Assembly: GCA_039029315.1 (NCBI GenBank)
Contig: JBCCGK010000041.1
Coordinates: forward strand, 1 to 64,000
Direction: 5' to 3'
Length of the DNA: 64,000 nucleotides
From: JBCCCJ01 sp039029315
GTDB lineage: Bacteria; Bacteroidota; Bacteroidia; J057
Every line of letters starts with the position of its first letter. Position 1 is the first letter of the stretch. A program made the translations under genes and the position numbers. The notes beneath the pieces are model-generated. The model was not told where the DNA came from and did not search any database. It worked only from the letters and a program-made list of their open reading frames with translations. Positions 17,887 through 26,218 of this stretch are shown one piece after another.

Positions 17887-19551
17887 TTATGCGAATTCAA
17901 AAATGGGATATGGTTGCAACTTTTCGAGGTCCTTCACCTTCACTTTCCCTGAATCCACTTCTCCATCGGCAGCATCTACAATCCGCCAATTCATATATGG
18001 TTTACCCATCGGTTGAGATTCCACCATGATACAGCGAAGTTCGCCGGATTCATATTGACATCTTTTTTGGATCGCCGATAAGAGTTGTTCATCATGCAAA
18101 TGTCCATCCCCAAAATTCCAGCCCAAAGCCACGCCAGCAACCAATTCTCCATCTCGCCAGGCATATTCCTTGACATTGTCTACTGCCTTGGGCACCAATT
18201 CCTGCAAGGCTCGCCCGTGGAGATGCATGGATCGAAATCCAATTACTTTTGCAACCAAAGATTCCGCTGTGTTTTTATCATAAAACATATCCAATTGCCT
18301 CAAGACTGTTTTGGAGGCCTTCGTCAAGTGCTCATCCATCTTTTCTTCTCCATTCCCTTTAAAGAGCCAGATGCTGTATGCCCAATTCCCGGCATAATAG
18401 CGCATGGACAACAAGAAAGAGACCCATTTGGGAAAGAGATTGCCCAGGATTGGCACTATCAGACATGAAAGAAGCAAACCTGTGATAAGTAAGGGTGAAT
18501 GGACATCAAATGGGGAGACTTCTGCATGGTGGCCAAATAGCACGAATGCCCCATAAACCATAATGACATTCCACTCCAAAGGGACAGCCATGGGAAAACT
18601 GGAAGTAATGTAGAGGTGGAAGCAGAACATGACAACCAGCCCAATGGTCGTTATTGGTCCGCCATCACCAAAGATGAGCAAGAGTGGGAAGGAATATTCC
18701 ACGACGGTGCCAGCATGGGCCAGCCAATTGGTGAATCGGCCTGGTCGGAGATCCTCTGGATAATTTTTATATAGCTGCTTTCTGAGCCAGGGCCATTGCA
18801 GAACAGCATGATTACTGATCATGACAGCGACTACACTTGGAAAATGGCGGTTCAATTTCGAAGTCGCAGCTCCCCACCAGATGGCCCACCATACGATTTT
18901 TGCTCCCATTATTTCTTCTCCTACAAATAGAAAACAAAAGATGGCGATCAAATAATGCTCTGCCCGCGCTGCCAAATAGATGGTCTTGTCTATCAATCCC
19001 AGAACAGGTAGAAGAATCACTATCGGGAGGAGAAGATCTGGCTGAATATCAGCTGAGATGAGTGCTCGCCCCAGGCTGCCAAGTAAGGCTAGATAGACCA
19101 GTACATCAAATAGATTGCGCTTGTCCCCACCAATTACTGGAATGCCAGGAAACAAAGGCAGTTTGATAGTTCCTGGACGAGCAAAATGCAATACTCCCCC
19201 CATCGGTGGAAAATATCTGGCTGTCAGTGGTCCACTTCCGCATCCCAACCCAAGGACTTCAAATAACATACTCCAAACGACAGCTTTGAGCAGTGCTTCT
19301 GCTTTGAACCACCAGGCAGAAATCTCAGAAGCACCTCCCAGCTCAGCCGAGAAAGAGCAAAAGAACATCCACATCCCGATATAAAAGCCAATTTTTAATA
19401 CATAAAATGCGTAAGCAGAAGCTGGTGCGCCATAGCCTTGAGTAGCCCATGCGGTACACAACATTTTGACCTGTTGGGCGAATGGCTGGCGTTTCCATTC
19501 TTCAAAATCAAAAGGAAGCGCTTTGGGAGCGAGTAGCTTGGAGTTTTTCAT
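17887..19551 (-). CDS. DUF3556 polytopic membrane protein
   Basis: This 554-aa protein has about ten hydrophobic helices between residues 45 and 385 and a soluble C-terminal domain of about 150 residues. The blocks WSMLFEVLGLGCGSGPLTA followed by RYFPPMGG, and LPLFPG a little further on, are the signature of DUF3556, a family best known from actinobacteria. Its function is unknown. The pairing with a phytoene-desaturase-like flavoprotein, with only 13 bp between them, suggests a membrane-bound redox step on a hydrophobic substrate. It heads the minus-strand set and is divergent from tetR across a 450-bp spacer. Confidence 0.82.
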   Translation of the reverse strand: MKNSKLLAPKALPFDFEEWKRQPFAQQVKMLCTAWATQGYGAPASAYAFYVLKIGFYIGMWMFFCSFSAELGGASEISAWWFKAEALLKAVVWSMLFEVLGLGCGSGPLTARYFPPMGGVLHFARPGTIKLPLFPGIPVIGGDKRNLFDVLVYLALLGSLGRALISADIQPDLLLPIVILLPVLGLIDKTIYLAARAEHYLIAIFCFLFVGEEIMGAKIVWWAIWWGAATSKLNRHFPSVVAVMISNHAVLQWPWLRKQLYKNYPEDLRPGRFTNWLAHAGTVVEYSFPLLLIFGDGGPITTIGLVVMFCFHLYITSSFPMAVPLEWNVIMVYGAFVLFGHHAEVSPFDVHSPLLITGLLLSCLIVPILGNLFPKWVSFLLSMRYYAGNWAYSIWLFKGNGEEKMDEHLTKASKTVLRQLDMFYDKNTAESLVAKVIGFRSMHLHGRALQELVPKAVDNVKEYAWRDGELVAGVALGWNFGDGHLHDEQLLSAIQKRCQYESGELRCIMVESQPMGKPYMNWRIVDAADGEVDSGKVKVKDLEKLQPYPIFEFA

Positions 19552-19689
19552 CTGGCAGAGTAGTAGTTAGTAGGTAAATGAGTGCGTAGGCAATCGCTTG
19601 ATCAAGATAGATAGTCGGTTAGCAGCTAAAATGCAAAATTTAATATAGAGAATCATAGTAGGAGACATTTTTCTACTCAAGCTTGTGTG

Positions 19690-19767
19690 TTAGACAGGAT
19701 TTACAGGATTAAGATATTGTTGCTCAGTCAATTCCAATCTTGTGAATCATGTAAATCTTGTCTGTTA
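19690..19767. repeat. Imperfect long inverted repeat
   Basis: The left arm (19690-19715) contains GACAGGATTTACAGGATTAA; the right arm (19738-19767), read on the opposite strand, contains GACAAGATTTACATGATTCA. The arms differ at only a few positions and enclose about 22 bases. It sits in the divergent spacer between DUF3556 and tetR. GGATTTACAGGATT-type hairpins are, from memory, dispersed in several Bacteroidota genomes. It may be a mobile hairpin repeat rather than an operator. Confidence 0.5.
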
Positions 19768-19842
19768 ATCATCCATAATAATTTTGTCTAGTAGTATGAT
19801 AGAAAATGCAACAAATCAGAGACTTGCATGGGCTTGATAGAC

Positions 19843-19856
19843 TTCTACTAGTAGAA
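19843..19856. promoter_or_regulatory. 14-bp perfect palindrome
   Basis: TTCTACTAGTAGAA is a perfect palindrome about 100 bp before the tetR promoter, on the side facing the DUF3556 gene. It could be a second regulator's site. Similar CTAGTA motifs occur nearby at about 19788 and 19918, but they are single half-sites. Confidence 0.25.
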
Positions 19857-19947
19857 AACTCTATGCATTCTTTTTAGATTTTGATGGAAATGAAGACAGG
19901 CTTTTTTACAATTTTTTCTAGTAAAAGTAAAAAAAGGCACAAATAAT

Positions 19948-19978
19948 TTTGAAAAATATACCGATTGGTTTATTTTTG
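19948..19978 (+). promoter_or_regulatory. Bacteroidota-type promoter of tetR
   Basis: A -33 box TTTG (19948-19951), a spacer of exactly 19 bases, and a -7 box TATTTTTG (19971-19978) fit the Bacteroidota primary sigma consensus TTTG-N19-TAnnTTTG. The translation start at 20006 is 28 bases after the -7 box. The TetR palindrome fills the spacer between the two boxes, so bound TetR would block polymerase. Confidence 0.75.
19953..19976. promoter_or_regulatory. TetR operator O1
   Basis: Arms AAAATATACC and GGTTTATTTT surround the centre GATT, with one mismatch from a perfect palindrome. The same 24-bp site recurs, perfect, at 20620-20643. It lies between the -33 and -7 boxes of the tetR promoter, the classic place for autorepression. 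Confidence 0.75.
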
Positions 19979-20005
19979 TGCCCGACAAGATTTTTTTTAA
20001 TAACA

Positions 20006-20605
20006 ATGACCCCAAAAGCAGAAAGAACGCGTAAGCATATTTTGGAAACAGTTGCACCTGTTTTCACAAAGAAGGGGTATGTCTCCACCAGCATGACTGT
20101 AATCGAACATGCTACAGGACTCAGCAAGGGTGCGATTTATGGTCATTTTAAAACCAAGGAAATATTGGCCGTGGAGGCATTCAACTACAACATCAGGGAA
20201 TTGATCTGGCCACTGGCGGATCAGATGAATGCGAAATCCTCTGCTTTGAAAAAGTTGCAGGCCCTGACAGATTATTACAGGACCTATTATGAAGGCTACT
20301 GTATGCAAAGAGGAGGATGCACCATCCTCAATGTTGGGGTAGATGCAAAATCCTTGAATCCTGCATTGTTTGATCGGGTAAAGGTGGTGATACACAAACT
20401 CAAGGGGGGCATCATCGAGACCATCCTGCAGGGCATTCAGTCTGGGGAGATTCGCCCTGGCATCAATGCAGAACAATATGGAAATCGGATTTTTTCGATG
20501 ATTATGGGGGGGATTTTTTCTTCTACAACTCTAAAAAGCCCTGAGATGTTGGATGATATTCTGGATCAAATTGATATCATGATTGCGACAGAATTGAAAT
20601 TGTGA
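20006..20605 (+). CDS. TetR/AcrR-family transcriptional regulator
   Basis: This 199-aa repressor has the TetR helix-turn-helix at residues about 10-55 (ILETVAPVFTKKGYVSTSM, LSKGAIYGHFKTKEILA). The ligand-binding half contains a TetR_C-type core with GGCTILNVGVDA. The start is ATG 20006 (MTPKAERTRKHI), placing the HTH at the normal distance; the frame opens at 19949, but that would run through the promoter and operator. Operators on both sides (19953 and 20620) point to control of itself and of the downstream hydrolase, perhaps also of the divergent DUF3556 set. A hydrophobic ligand is plausible from its neighbours but not shown. Confidence 0.92.
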   Translation: MTPKAERTRKHILETVAPVFTKKGYVSTSMTVIEHATGLSKGAIYGHFKTKEILAVEAFNYNIRELIWPLADQMNAKSSALKKLQALTDYYRTYYEGYCMQRGGCTILNVGVDAKSLNPALFDRVKVVIHKLKGGIIETILQGIQSGEIRPGINAEQYGNRIFSMIMGGIFSSTTLKSPEMLDDILDQIDIMIATELKL

Positions 20606-20619
20606 TATTTTTTTATATT

Positions 20620-20643
20620 AAAATATACCGATTGGTATATTTT
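20620..20643. promoter_or_regulatory. TetR operator O2
   Basis: This is a perfect palindrome of arms AAAATATACC and GGTATATTTT around centre GATT. It lies 15 bp after the tetR stop and 70 bp before the hydrolase start at 20713. The match with O1, 23 of 24 bases, makes chance unlikely. It implies that the hydrolase has its own TetR-controlled promoter; a -7-like TATTTTG overlaps the right arm, without a clear -33 box. Confidence 0.75.
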
Positions 20644-20712
20644 GAAATTTCCTTAGGTTCAACACATAAAAACAGCATCATATATTTTTCTCACATCAAA
20701 AACATTCTCACT

Positions 20713-21576
20713 ATGCATGCCATTCTCACATCCATCCAAATCCTATTCAAACTTCTCGCCATTCTCCCAGCAGCAGTAGGGGGCAAACTTGCCTTTCGTT
20801 TGTTCTGCCGACCCTTGAATCGAAAAATCAGGAAAAGAGAATTGGGCTTTTATCAGGAAGCTCGTCATTTTCTTCTTCGAAGTCAGGATCCGCCTATTCA
20901 CGCCTATGAATTGGGGCAGGCAGATGGGCAATTGGTCATCCTGGTTCATGGGTGGGAAGGAAATGCCGGAAATTTCTATGAGATCGCAAAAGCGCTTGCA
21001 GCAACAGGTCATCGGGTGATTTCTCTGGATTTTCCTGCTCATGGGAAGTCAGACGTGCCATCGACCAATCTGAAGGTCATGGCAGATGCTCTGATTGCCT
21101 TACTGGAAGCCTTACAACCCAAAGAGCCTTTCTCGATTGTGTCTCACTCCTTTGGCTCTGCCGTTACTTCTTATGCCCTTGCGGGGCAAAGCTGGAAGAT
21201 CGATCAGTTGATTTTTTTGACCTCTCCCAATGTCCTGATTGACATCCTCAGATTTTTTCAAGGGATGATGAAATTTAATGATCGAATTTTTGACAATTTT
21301 GCCAAACGAGTTGAAAAAGTGGCGGGACGTCATCCTGCCGATACCATTGTTGGAGAATTGGTGAAGGAAATCGAGCATGACCAACTGACCATTATTCACG
21401 ACCAGTATGATCAAGTATTGCCGTATGCGAATTCGACGGCCATTGCTCAGATGGTTCCTGCAGCCAATCTAATTCCAATTGATCATGTCGGACATTATCG
21501 CATGTTATGGGACGAAGAGGTGGTCAGCAGAATCGGAACCCTTCTGAACTCCCCCCAAAAACAACAAGTGCACTAG
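20713..21576 (+). CDS. Alpha/beta hydrolase
   Basis: This 287-aa hydrolase has the oxyanion motif HGWEGNA near 79-85, nucleophile Ser146 in SHSFGSA, an acid candidate in HDQYDQVLPY and the catalytic His in DHVGHYRML. A hydrophobic N-terminal stretch (about 5-30) may anchor it to the membrane. The frame opens at 20602, overlapping tetR and running through operator O2, so the ATG at 20713 is the better start. The substrate is unknown; an ester or lipid is likely from the fold. Its own operator places it in the TetR regulon. Confidence 0.87.
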   Translation: MHAILTSIQILFKLLAILPAAVGGKLAFRLFCRPLNRKIRKRELGFYQEARHFLLRSQDPPIHAYELGQADGQLVILVHGWEGNAGNFYEIAKALAATGHRVISLDFPAHGKSDVPSTNLKVMADALIALLEALQPKEPFSIVSHSFGSAVTSYALAGQSWKIDQLIFLTSPNVLIDILRFFQGMMKFNDRIFDNFAKRVEKVAGRHPADTIVGELVKEIEHDQLTIIHDQYDQVLPYANSTAIAQMVPAANLIPIDHVGHYRMLWDEEVVSRIGTLLNSPQKQQVH

Positions 21577-21754
21577 ATAGCAAAATTGGACAAGATAAGC
21601 TGGAAGGCGTAGGGAATTATCCTTGCGTCTTTCTTCGTATGGACGACAATAACATGGCAGGAAGCTGTCTGACACCTGGGCTGAAAAAAAATGAATATCC
21701 TATCGGAAGAAAGAGATATTCATTATCTTCGAGAAACCATAATACTTATCTATC

Positions 21755-22906
21755 ATGAAACACATTATACAGTGCAGTTTCCTTCTTGGCTTGATATGCC
21801 TTCCTGCCTACCTGTTCGGACAATTGTATGTCCAACCAGCAGATCTTCTTCTCAACAATGGAAACAAGACCTCTGCATTTGTAAAAATCTTTGACGCGAC
21901 AAGATTCTCTATTGATACCAAAGGGAGTGGTCCTGATATTTCCAGGATTGTTCGGATCAATCTGAAAAACGGAGCAAGTTATGCAGTCCATGAGTGGGAA
22001 GGGCAGCGAATGTTGTTTGAGATCGCCGTGGATGGACCAGTTTCCTTGCTCCTGCTGGCAAGCAAACGCAGGTCCGATTATTTGTTTATAGAAAAGGAAG
22101 GTCAACTCTATTCTATTCCCAAAAGTAGGTATAAGCTGGCCATACAGGAGATGTTGACGGATTGTCCTTCAGTAACAAATGCCTTTCAATTACAGGAACT
22201 CCAATATCGATGGCAGGATTTTCAGGAACTGCTTCAAGCCTATAATGCCTGTGGGGCGTCTGGGAATTCCAAGATCAAGCCCCTTTCTTTTCCCAAAGGA
22301 AGAATAGCGTTCATCGCTGGTATCGCTTATACGGATATCAATCGGGATGCGAATGTGAATCCATTCTCGAGTTCACTCTACTTTAACAGTGAGACATTAG
22401 AACCAGACATGGGGTTCTTTCTTGGGATCCGAGCAGAAACGCCCTTCAACAAGCGATTTTACCTTCAGCCTGAATTGATCTATCGACAGGAACGTGTACA
22501 GATCAATGATAAGCCTCTTGTGAATGGCAATTTGTTGGATGCGAAAATAGCCTTTGATAAATTCCAGGGAAACATCTTTTTTAAAGGAATTCTTCAGGAA
22601 TCTCCTGCATGGAAAACATATTTGTTCATTGGCCCTCAACTGATTGTGTTCAGAGAACGGAGTTTCAAACAGGAAGTGGAAGTTGTCCCACCTAATTCTG
22701 CCAATCAAACCACGCTTAGCCTTCCTGAATTCAGAAATGCTGAAATCGGAATCGGCGGCGGCATTGGCATTCGGAAGCTTCTTTCCTCTGGTAAAGAGAT
22801 AGGTCTGGAGGCTAGATACAATCACCACCGCACCTTCTTCTTGTTTTTGTCCAAAGATGCTATTTCGCATAATTTGGTTGATGTCAATTTGGTGTTTGCC
22901 TTGTAG
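21755..22906 (+). CDS. Outer-membrane beta-barrel protein (PorT-like)
   Basis: This is a 383-aa protein with signal peptide (residues 1-22, ending LFGQ). Residues 23-185 form a soluble domain with one Cys pair (Cys142, Cys167 region). From about 187 on, alternating strands with glycine and aromatic turns (FIAGIAYTDI, GFFLGIRAETPF, GIGGGIGIRKLL) end in NLVDVNLVFAL, as in outer-membrane barrels of the PF13568 type. It is alone on its strand and convergent with the sortilin-like gene. Function unknown. Confidence 0.75.
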   Translation: MKHIIQCSFLLGLICLPAYLFGQLYVQPADLLLNNGNKTSAFVKIFDATRFSIDTKGSGPDISRIVRINLKNGASYAVHEWEGQRMLFEIAVDGPVSLLLLASKRRSDYLFIEKEGQLYSIPKSRYKLAIQEMLTDCPSVTNAFQLQELQYRWQDFQELLQAYNACGASGNSKIKPLSFPKGRIAFIAGIAYTDINRDANVNPFSSSLYFNSETLEPDMGFFLGIRAETPFNKRFYLQPELIYRQERVQINDKPLVNGNLLDAKIAFDKFQGNIFFKGILQESPAWKTYLFIGPQLIVFRERSFKQEVEVVPPNSANQTTLSLPEFRNAEIGIGGGIGIRKLLSSGKEIGLEARYNHHRTFFLFLSKDAISHNLVDVNLVFAL

Positions 22907-22931
22907 AGATCGATCCTTCTGCCTACATAAA

Positions 22932-22961
22932 GCCCGCTTACTGTAGCTGCAGCAAGCGGGC
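22932..22961. terminator. Hairpin between convergent genes
   Basis: Arms GCCCGCTT (22932-22939) and AAGCGGGC (22954-22961) form a GC-rich stem with a further CTG/CAG pairing inside the loop. It lies between two convergent stops (22906 and 22990), fitting a shared terminator, although no strong U-tract follows on either strand. Confidence 0.6.
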
Positions 22962-22989
22962 ATCTTGATGGATTGACGGGATGGCTCGA

Positions 22990-25900
22990 TTAATTCGGGT
23001 TAAGTTTACCTACAGTTACCTGTGGCAGATCCTTGAGTTGCTGGTTGATGTTGGAGACAGGGCCATCGATGAGTTGTTGTAGTTCCTGTGATCTGGCAGC
23101 TGCTTCTGATTGCAATTCAGACAGTCTTCCAGTTTGTTGACTGACGGGTTTGGCAGTTGCTCCATTGATGCTGTACATCAGCGAACGGATTTCTCCTCTC
23201 AAGCGGGGGCGTTGACGGTATGGCATGTGTGGAGGTGGACGCCTCAACTCAAATCGCAAGCGATCACTTTCCTCTATTGCCTGCTCGATTTGATTCCTCA
23301 AGCCAGAGGGAATAGGGGTCTCTGCGACGTCTATTTTTTTCTTCAGGTCAATCAATTGATCTCGCAACTGCTCTGTCTGGTTGATCATCGAATGCGTTTG
23401 GGACAATGCCTCTCTCAAGTCAAGCAAGCTTTGTTGTTGTAGGTTGTACTCCATCTCTGACATCTTGATCCTGGGATCTCCACGCATGATGAAGGATTGT
23501 TGTTGTCGTTGACCATTGCTCTCAAGCACAGCAATATACCTCCCTGGTGCTGCATATGGTCGAAATGGTCCAGAGCGCCATCCACCTGTGATGGGATTGT
23601 CCAGTGGAGTCGCTCCTTCATGTTTGAGGTCCCAGACCAGACGATTCACGCCAGCCTTGGCGGATGAATCTCTCATGGTCCGAATCGTTTGGCCGCTTTC
23701 ATCCTCTATCGAGATGAGGACTGATTCCTTGGGATCTTCCTGAAGAAAATAATTGATATAAGCCCCAATCTTTGGATTGTCAGCTTTGTAGGTTGCATCT
23801 CCCAAATTTTCGAGCTGGCCATACATATGCCAGCGCGTCGCCTGGCGAATCGGGAAGAGGTGTACCTCCTCCTTCATTCCATCAGCCAATTCCTCGATTG
23901 CCCGAATGTCATCCATGATCCATATGCCGCGACCGTGTGTGGCAACCACCAGATCACGCTCACGTGCCTGCACCCGCACATCCCTTACCGACACAGGGGG
24001 AAGATTGTTGTTGAGACAGGTCCAGTTCTTTCCTTTGTCCCAGGAGGCATATATCCCATGTTCCATTCCAGCATAGAGTAGGTCGGGATTGTGTGGATCT
24101 TGACGGATGACCTTGACATAATCGTTTTGGGGCAAGCCTTCTGCAACATTGGTCCAGCTTCGACCAAAATTGGTGGTCATGAAGGCATAGGGACGAAAAT
24201 CATCCGATCGGTGGTTGTCAACAGCAATCAGAGCCATGCCCGCATCATGTTTGGAGGCATGAATCTTGGCAATCCAGGAAAATTTCGGCAGACCGTTGAT
24301 CTGACTGTTCAGATTATTCCAGCTCTTGCCGCCATCCTGTGTCAGCTGAATGTTGCCATCATCGGTTCCAATCCAGATTACGCCTTCTTTCTTGGGCGAC
24401 TCTGCAATGGTCAGAATCGTACAATGAAATTCCGCTGCGGTATTGTCCTGGTAGATTTCGCCCCCGGAGGTTAACTGCTTGCTTTTGTCATTGGTGGTGA
24501 GATCCGGGCTGATTACCTCCCACTGATCTCCTTTGGTGGTGGTCTTGAACAGGACATTGCCACCAAAATATACTGTATTGGGATCGTGTGGCGAGATGAG
24601 AATTGGAGAATCCCAATTGAAGCGATAGTTGTGATTGGCAATGGCGTCTCCTGCTGATCCGATCTTGTTGGGGTAGGGATGAATGCTTCGGACATTGCCA
24701 AATCGGGTATCTACATGGAAAATAACGCCTCCTTGGAGATTGGCATAAATCTCATGCTCTTGTCCGGGAATCGGCAAAGCATAATATCCGTCTCCTCCTG
24801 CAATTTTTTTCCAGTGTCGTTTGAGGATGCCGGCTTCGTGCAGCGAATTGCTTGGTCCTACCCAGGTTCCATTGTCTTGCAAGCCTCCATAGATGTTGTA
24901 GGGATCGAGATTGTCTATGTCCATCTGGTAGAATTGAGACAGCTCAATATTGTTAATGATGGTCCAGGACTTCCCGGCATCATAAGAGACCTGATAGCCT
25001 CCATCACTTCCACTCAGTAATCTGTTGGAATTGAGGGGATCAATCCATAAAGACTGGTGGTCCCCATGTACGGACCTGGCAATGATGTTGAACTTTTTGC
25101 CACCATCTTCAGACTTTAACAATCTGCCAGAGAGTGAATAAATCACATTGGGATTGGTGGGATCAACCCGAATATCACTATAATAAAAAGGTCGAAAGTT
25201 CACGCTGGGATCTTTGTTGACCGTTTTCCAACTGTCGCCTCTATCATCTGAGCGAAAGAAGGTTCCGCCATCCTTGATTTCTGTGATGAGATATACTGTA
25301 TTGGGTTGACTTTGGGCAACTGCTACTCCTATTCTGGTCATGGGGCCTTCTGGCAGACCTTTGCCTATTTTCTCCCAATGTTCTCCACCATCCCTGGTCC
25401 GATACAGGGCAGTTTCTTTGCCTCCATCATCGAAGCGCCAGGGCTTTCTTCTAAAGGTCCACATGCCTGCATACATGATGCGGGGATTGCTTTCTTCCAT
25501 CGCAAGATCGGAACATCCTGTATCTTCATTGAGATAGAGGATTTTTTTCCAGTTTTTGCCCCCATCTGTGGTTTGGAAGACACCTCGTTCTTCATTCGGT
25601 CCCCATTCTCGACCAAGTGCACAGACACAAGCGACATCTGGATTGTCTGGATGAACAAGAATTCGTTTGATCCGTTCTGTTTTGTCCAAACCGAGGTGGG
25701 TCCAACTTTTGCCGCCATCCAGAGAACGATAAACCCCTCTTCCATAGCCCACACTATTGCGGGGATCTCCTTCCCCACTTCCCAGCCATAGCACATTTTG
25801 ATCTGAGGGGGCAATCGCCAATGCGCCAACTGAGTAGGCATCTTCCTCTGTGAACAAGGCCTCAAAACTGGTGCCTCCATTGGTGGTTTTGAAAACGCCA

Positions 25901-26106
25901 CCGTCGGCTCCAGCTACATAATAGGTGCTGGGATCACCCGGAATGCCAACGATGTCTGTTACTCGACCTCCCATATTGGCTGGTCCGACAGGACGCCATG
26001 TGAGAGATTGGATAGCGGATTCTTGTGTGAGTTCTTGTGCCGATACAGATAGCAGGGATAAGCTACAGCTGATCAGCAGGGTAGAGAGTAGGTGCAGGTG
26101 TTTCAT
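22990..26106 (-). CDS. Exported sortilin/BNR-repeat propeller protein, paralogue 1
   Basis: This 1,038-aa protein starts at ATG 26106 with a signal peptide (MKHLHLLSTLL..., ending SVSAQ). Residues about 30-730 carry repeated BNR/sortilin blades (SLDGGKSWTHLG, TTDGGKNWKKIL, SDDRGDSWKTV), forming a VPS10-like ten-bladed or double propeller. About 730-880 is a beta-sandwich (LVWDLKHEGATPLDNP), then a helical, coiled-coil tail ends the protein. Such proteins are annotated as glycosyl hydrolases in Bacteroidota, but no catalytic residues are evident. It has the same architecture as the gene at 48652 (TWRPVGPANMGGR versus SWRNVGPHRGGR). No sorting domain is seen, so it is probably periplasmic. Confidence 0.88.
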   Translation of the reverse strand: MKHLHLLSTLLISCSLSLLSVSAQELTQESAIQSLTWRPVGPANMGGRVTDIVGIPGDPSTYYVAGADGGVFKTTNGGTSFEALFTEEDAYSVGALAIAPSDQNVLWLGSGEGDPRNSVGYGRGVYRSLDGGKSWTHLGLDKTERIKRILVHPDNPDVACVCALGREWGPNEERGVFQTTDGGKNWKKILYLNEDTGCSDLAMEESNPRIMYAGMWTFRRKPWRFDDGGKETALYRTRDGGEHWEKIGKGLPEGPMTRIGVAVAQSQPNTVYLITEIKDGGTFFRSDDRGDSWKTVNKDPSVNFRPFYYSDIRVDPTNPNVIYSLSGRLLKSEDGGKKFNIIARSVHGDHQSLWIDPLNSNRLLSGSDGGYQVSYDAGKSWTIINNIELSQFYQMDIDNLDPYNIYGGLQDNGTWVGPSNSLHEAGILKRHWKKIAGGDGYYALPIPGQEHEIYANLQGGVIFHVDTRFGNVRSIHPYPNKIGSAGDAIANHNYRFNWDSPILISPHDPNTVYFGGNVLFKTTTKGDQWEVISPDLTTNDKSKQLTSGGEIYQDNTAAEFHCTILTIAESPKKEGVIWIGTDDGNIQLTQDGGKSWNNLNSQINGLPKFSWIAKIHASKHDAGMALIAVDNHRSDDFRPYAFMTTNFGRSWTNVAEGLPQNDYVKVIRQDPHNPDLLYAGMEHGIYASWDKGKNWTCLNNNLPPVSVRDVRVQARERDLVVATHGRGIWIMDDIRAIEELADGMKEEVHLFPIRQATRWHMYGQLENLGDATYKADNPKIGAYINYFLQEDPKESVLISIEDESGQTIRTMRDSSAKAGVNRLVWDLKHEGATPLDNPITGGWRSGPFRPYAAPGRYIAVLESNGQRQQQSFIMRGDPRIKMSEMEYNLQQQSLLDLREALSQTHSMINQTEQLRDQLIDLKKKIDVAETPIPSGLRNQIEQAIEESDRLRFELRRPPPHMPYRQRPRLRGEIRSLMYSINGATAKPVSQQTGRLSELQSEAAARSQELQQLIDGPVSNINQQLKDLPQVTVGKLNPN

Positions 26107-26218
26107 AAGCCTTAGATTTTGCGTCAAAATACGTAAGATCTATGGCTCACCCAATCTTTCAAAAGGGAAACTATATCTGAGTGATTTGGTTATTCATTCT
26201 TCTGGACAGGTGAATGGA

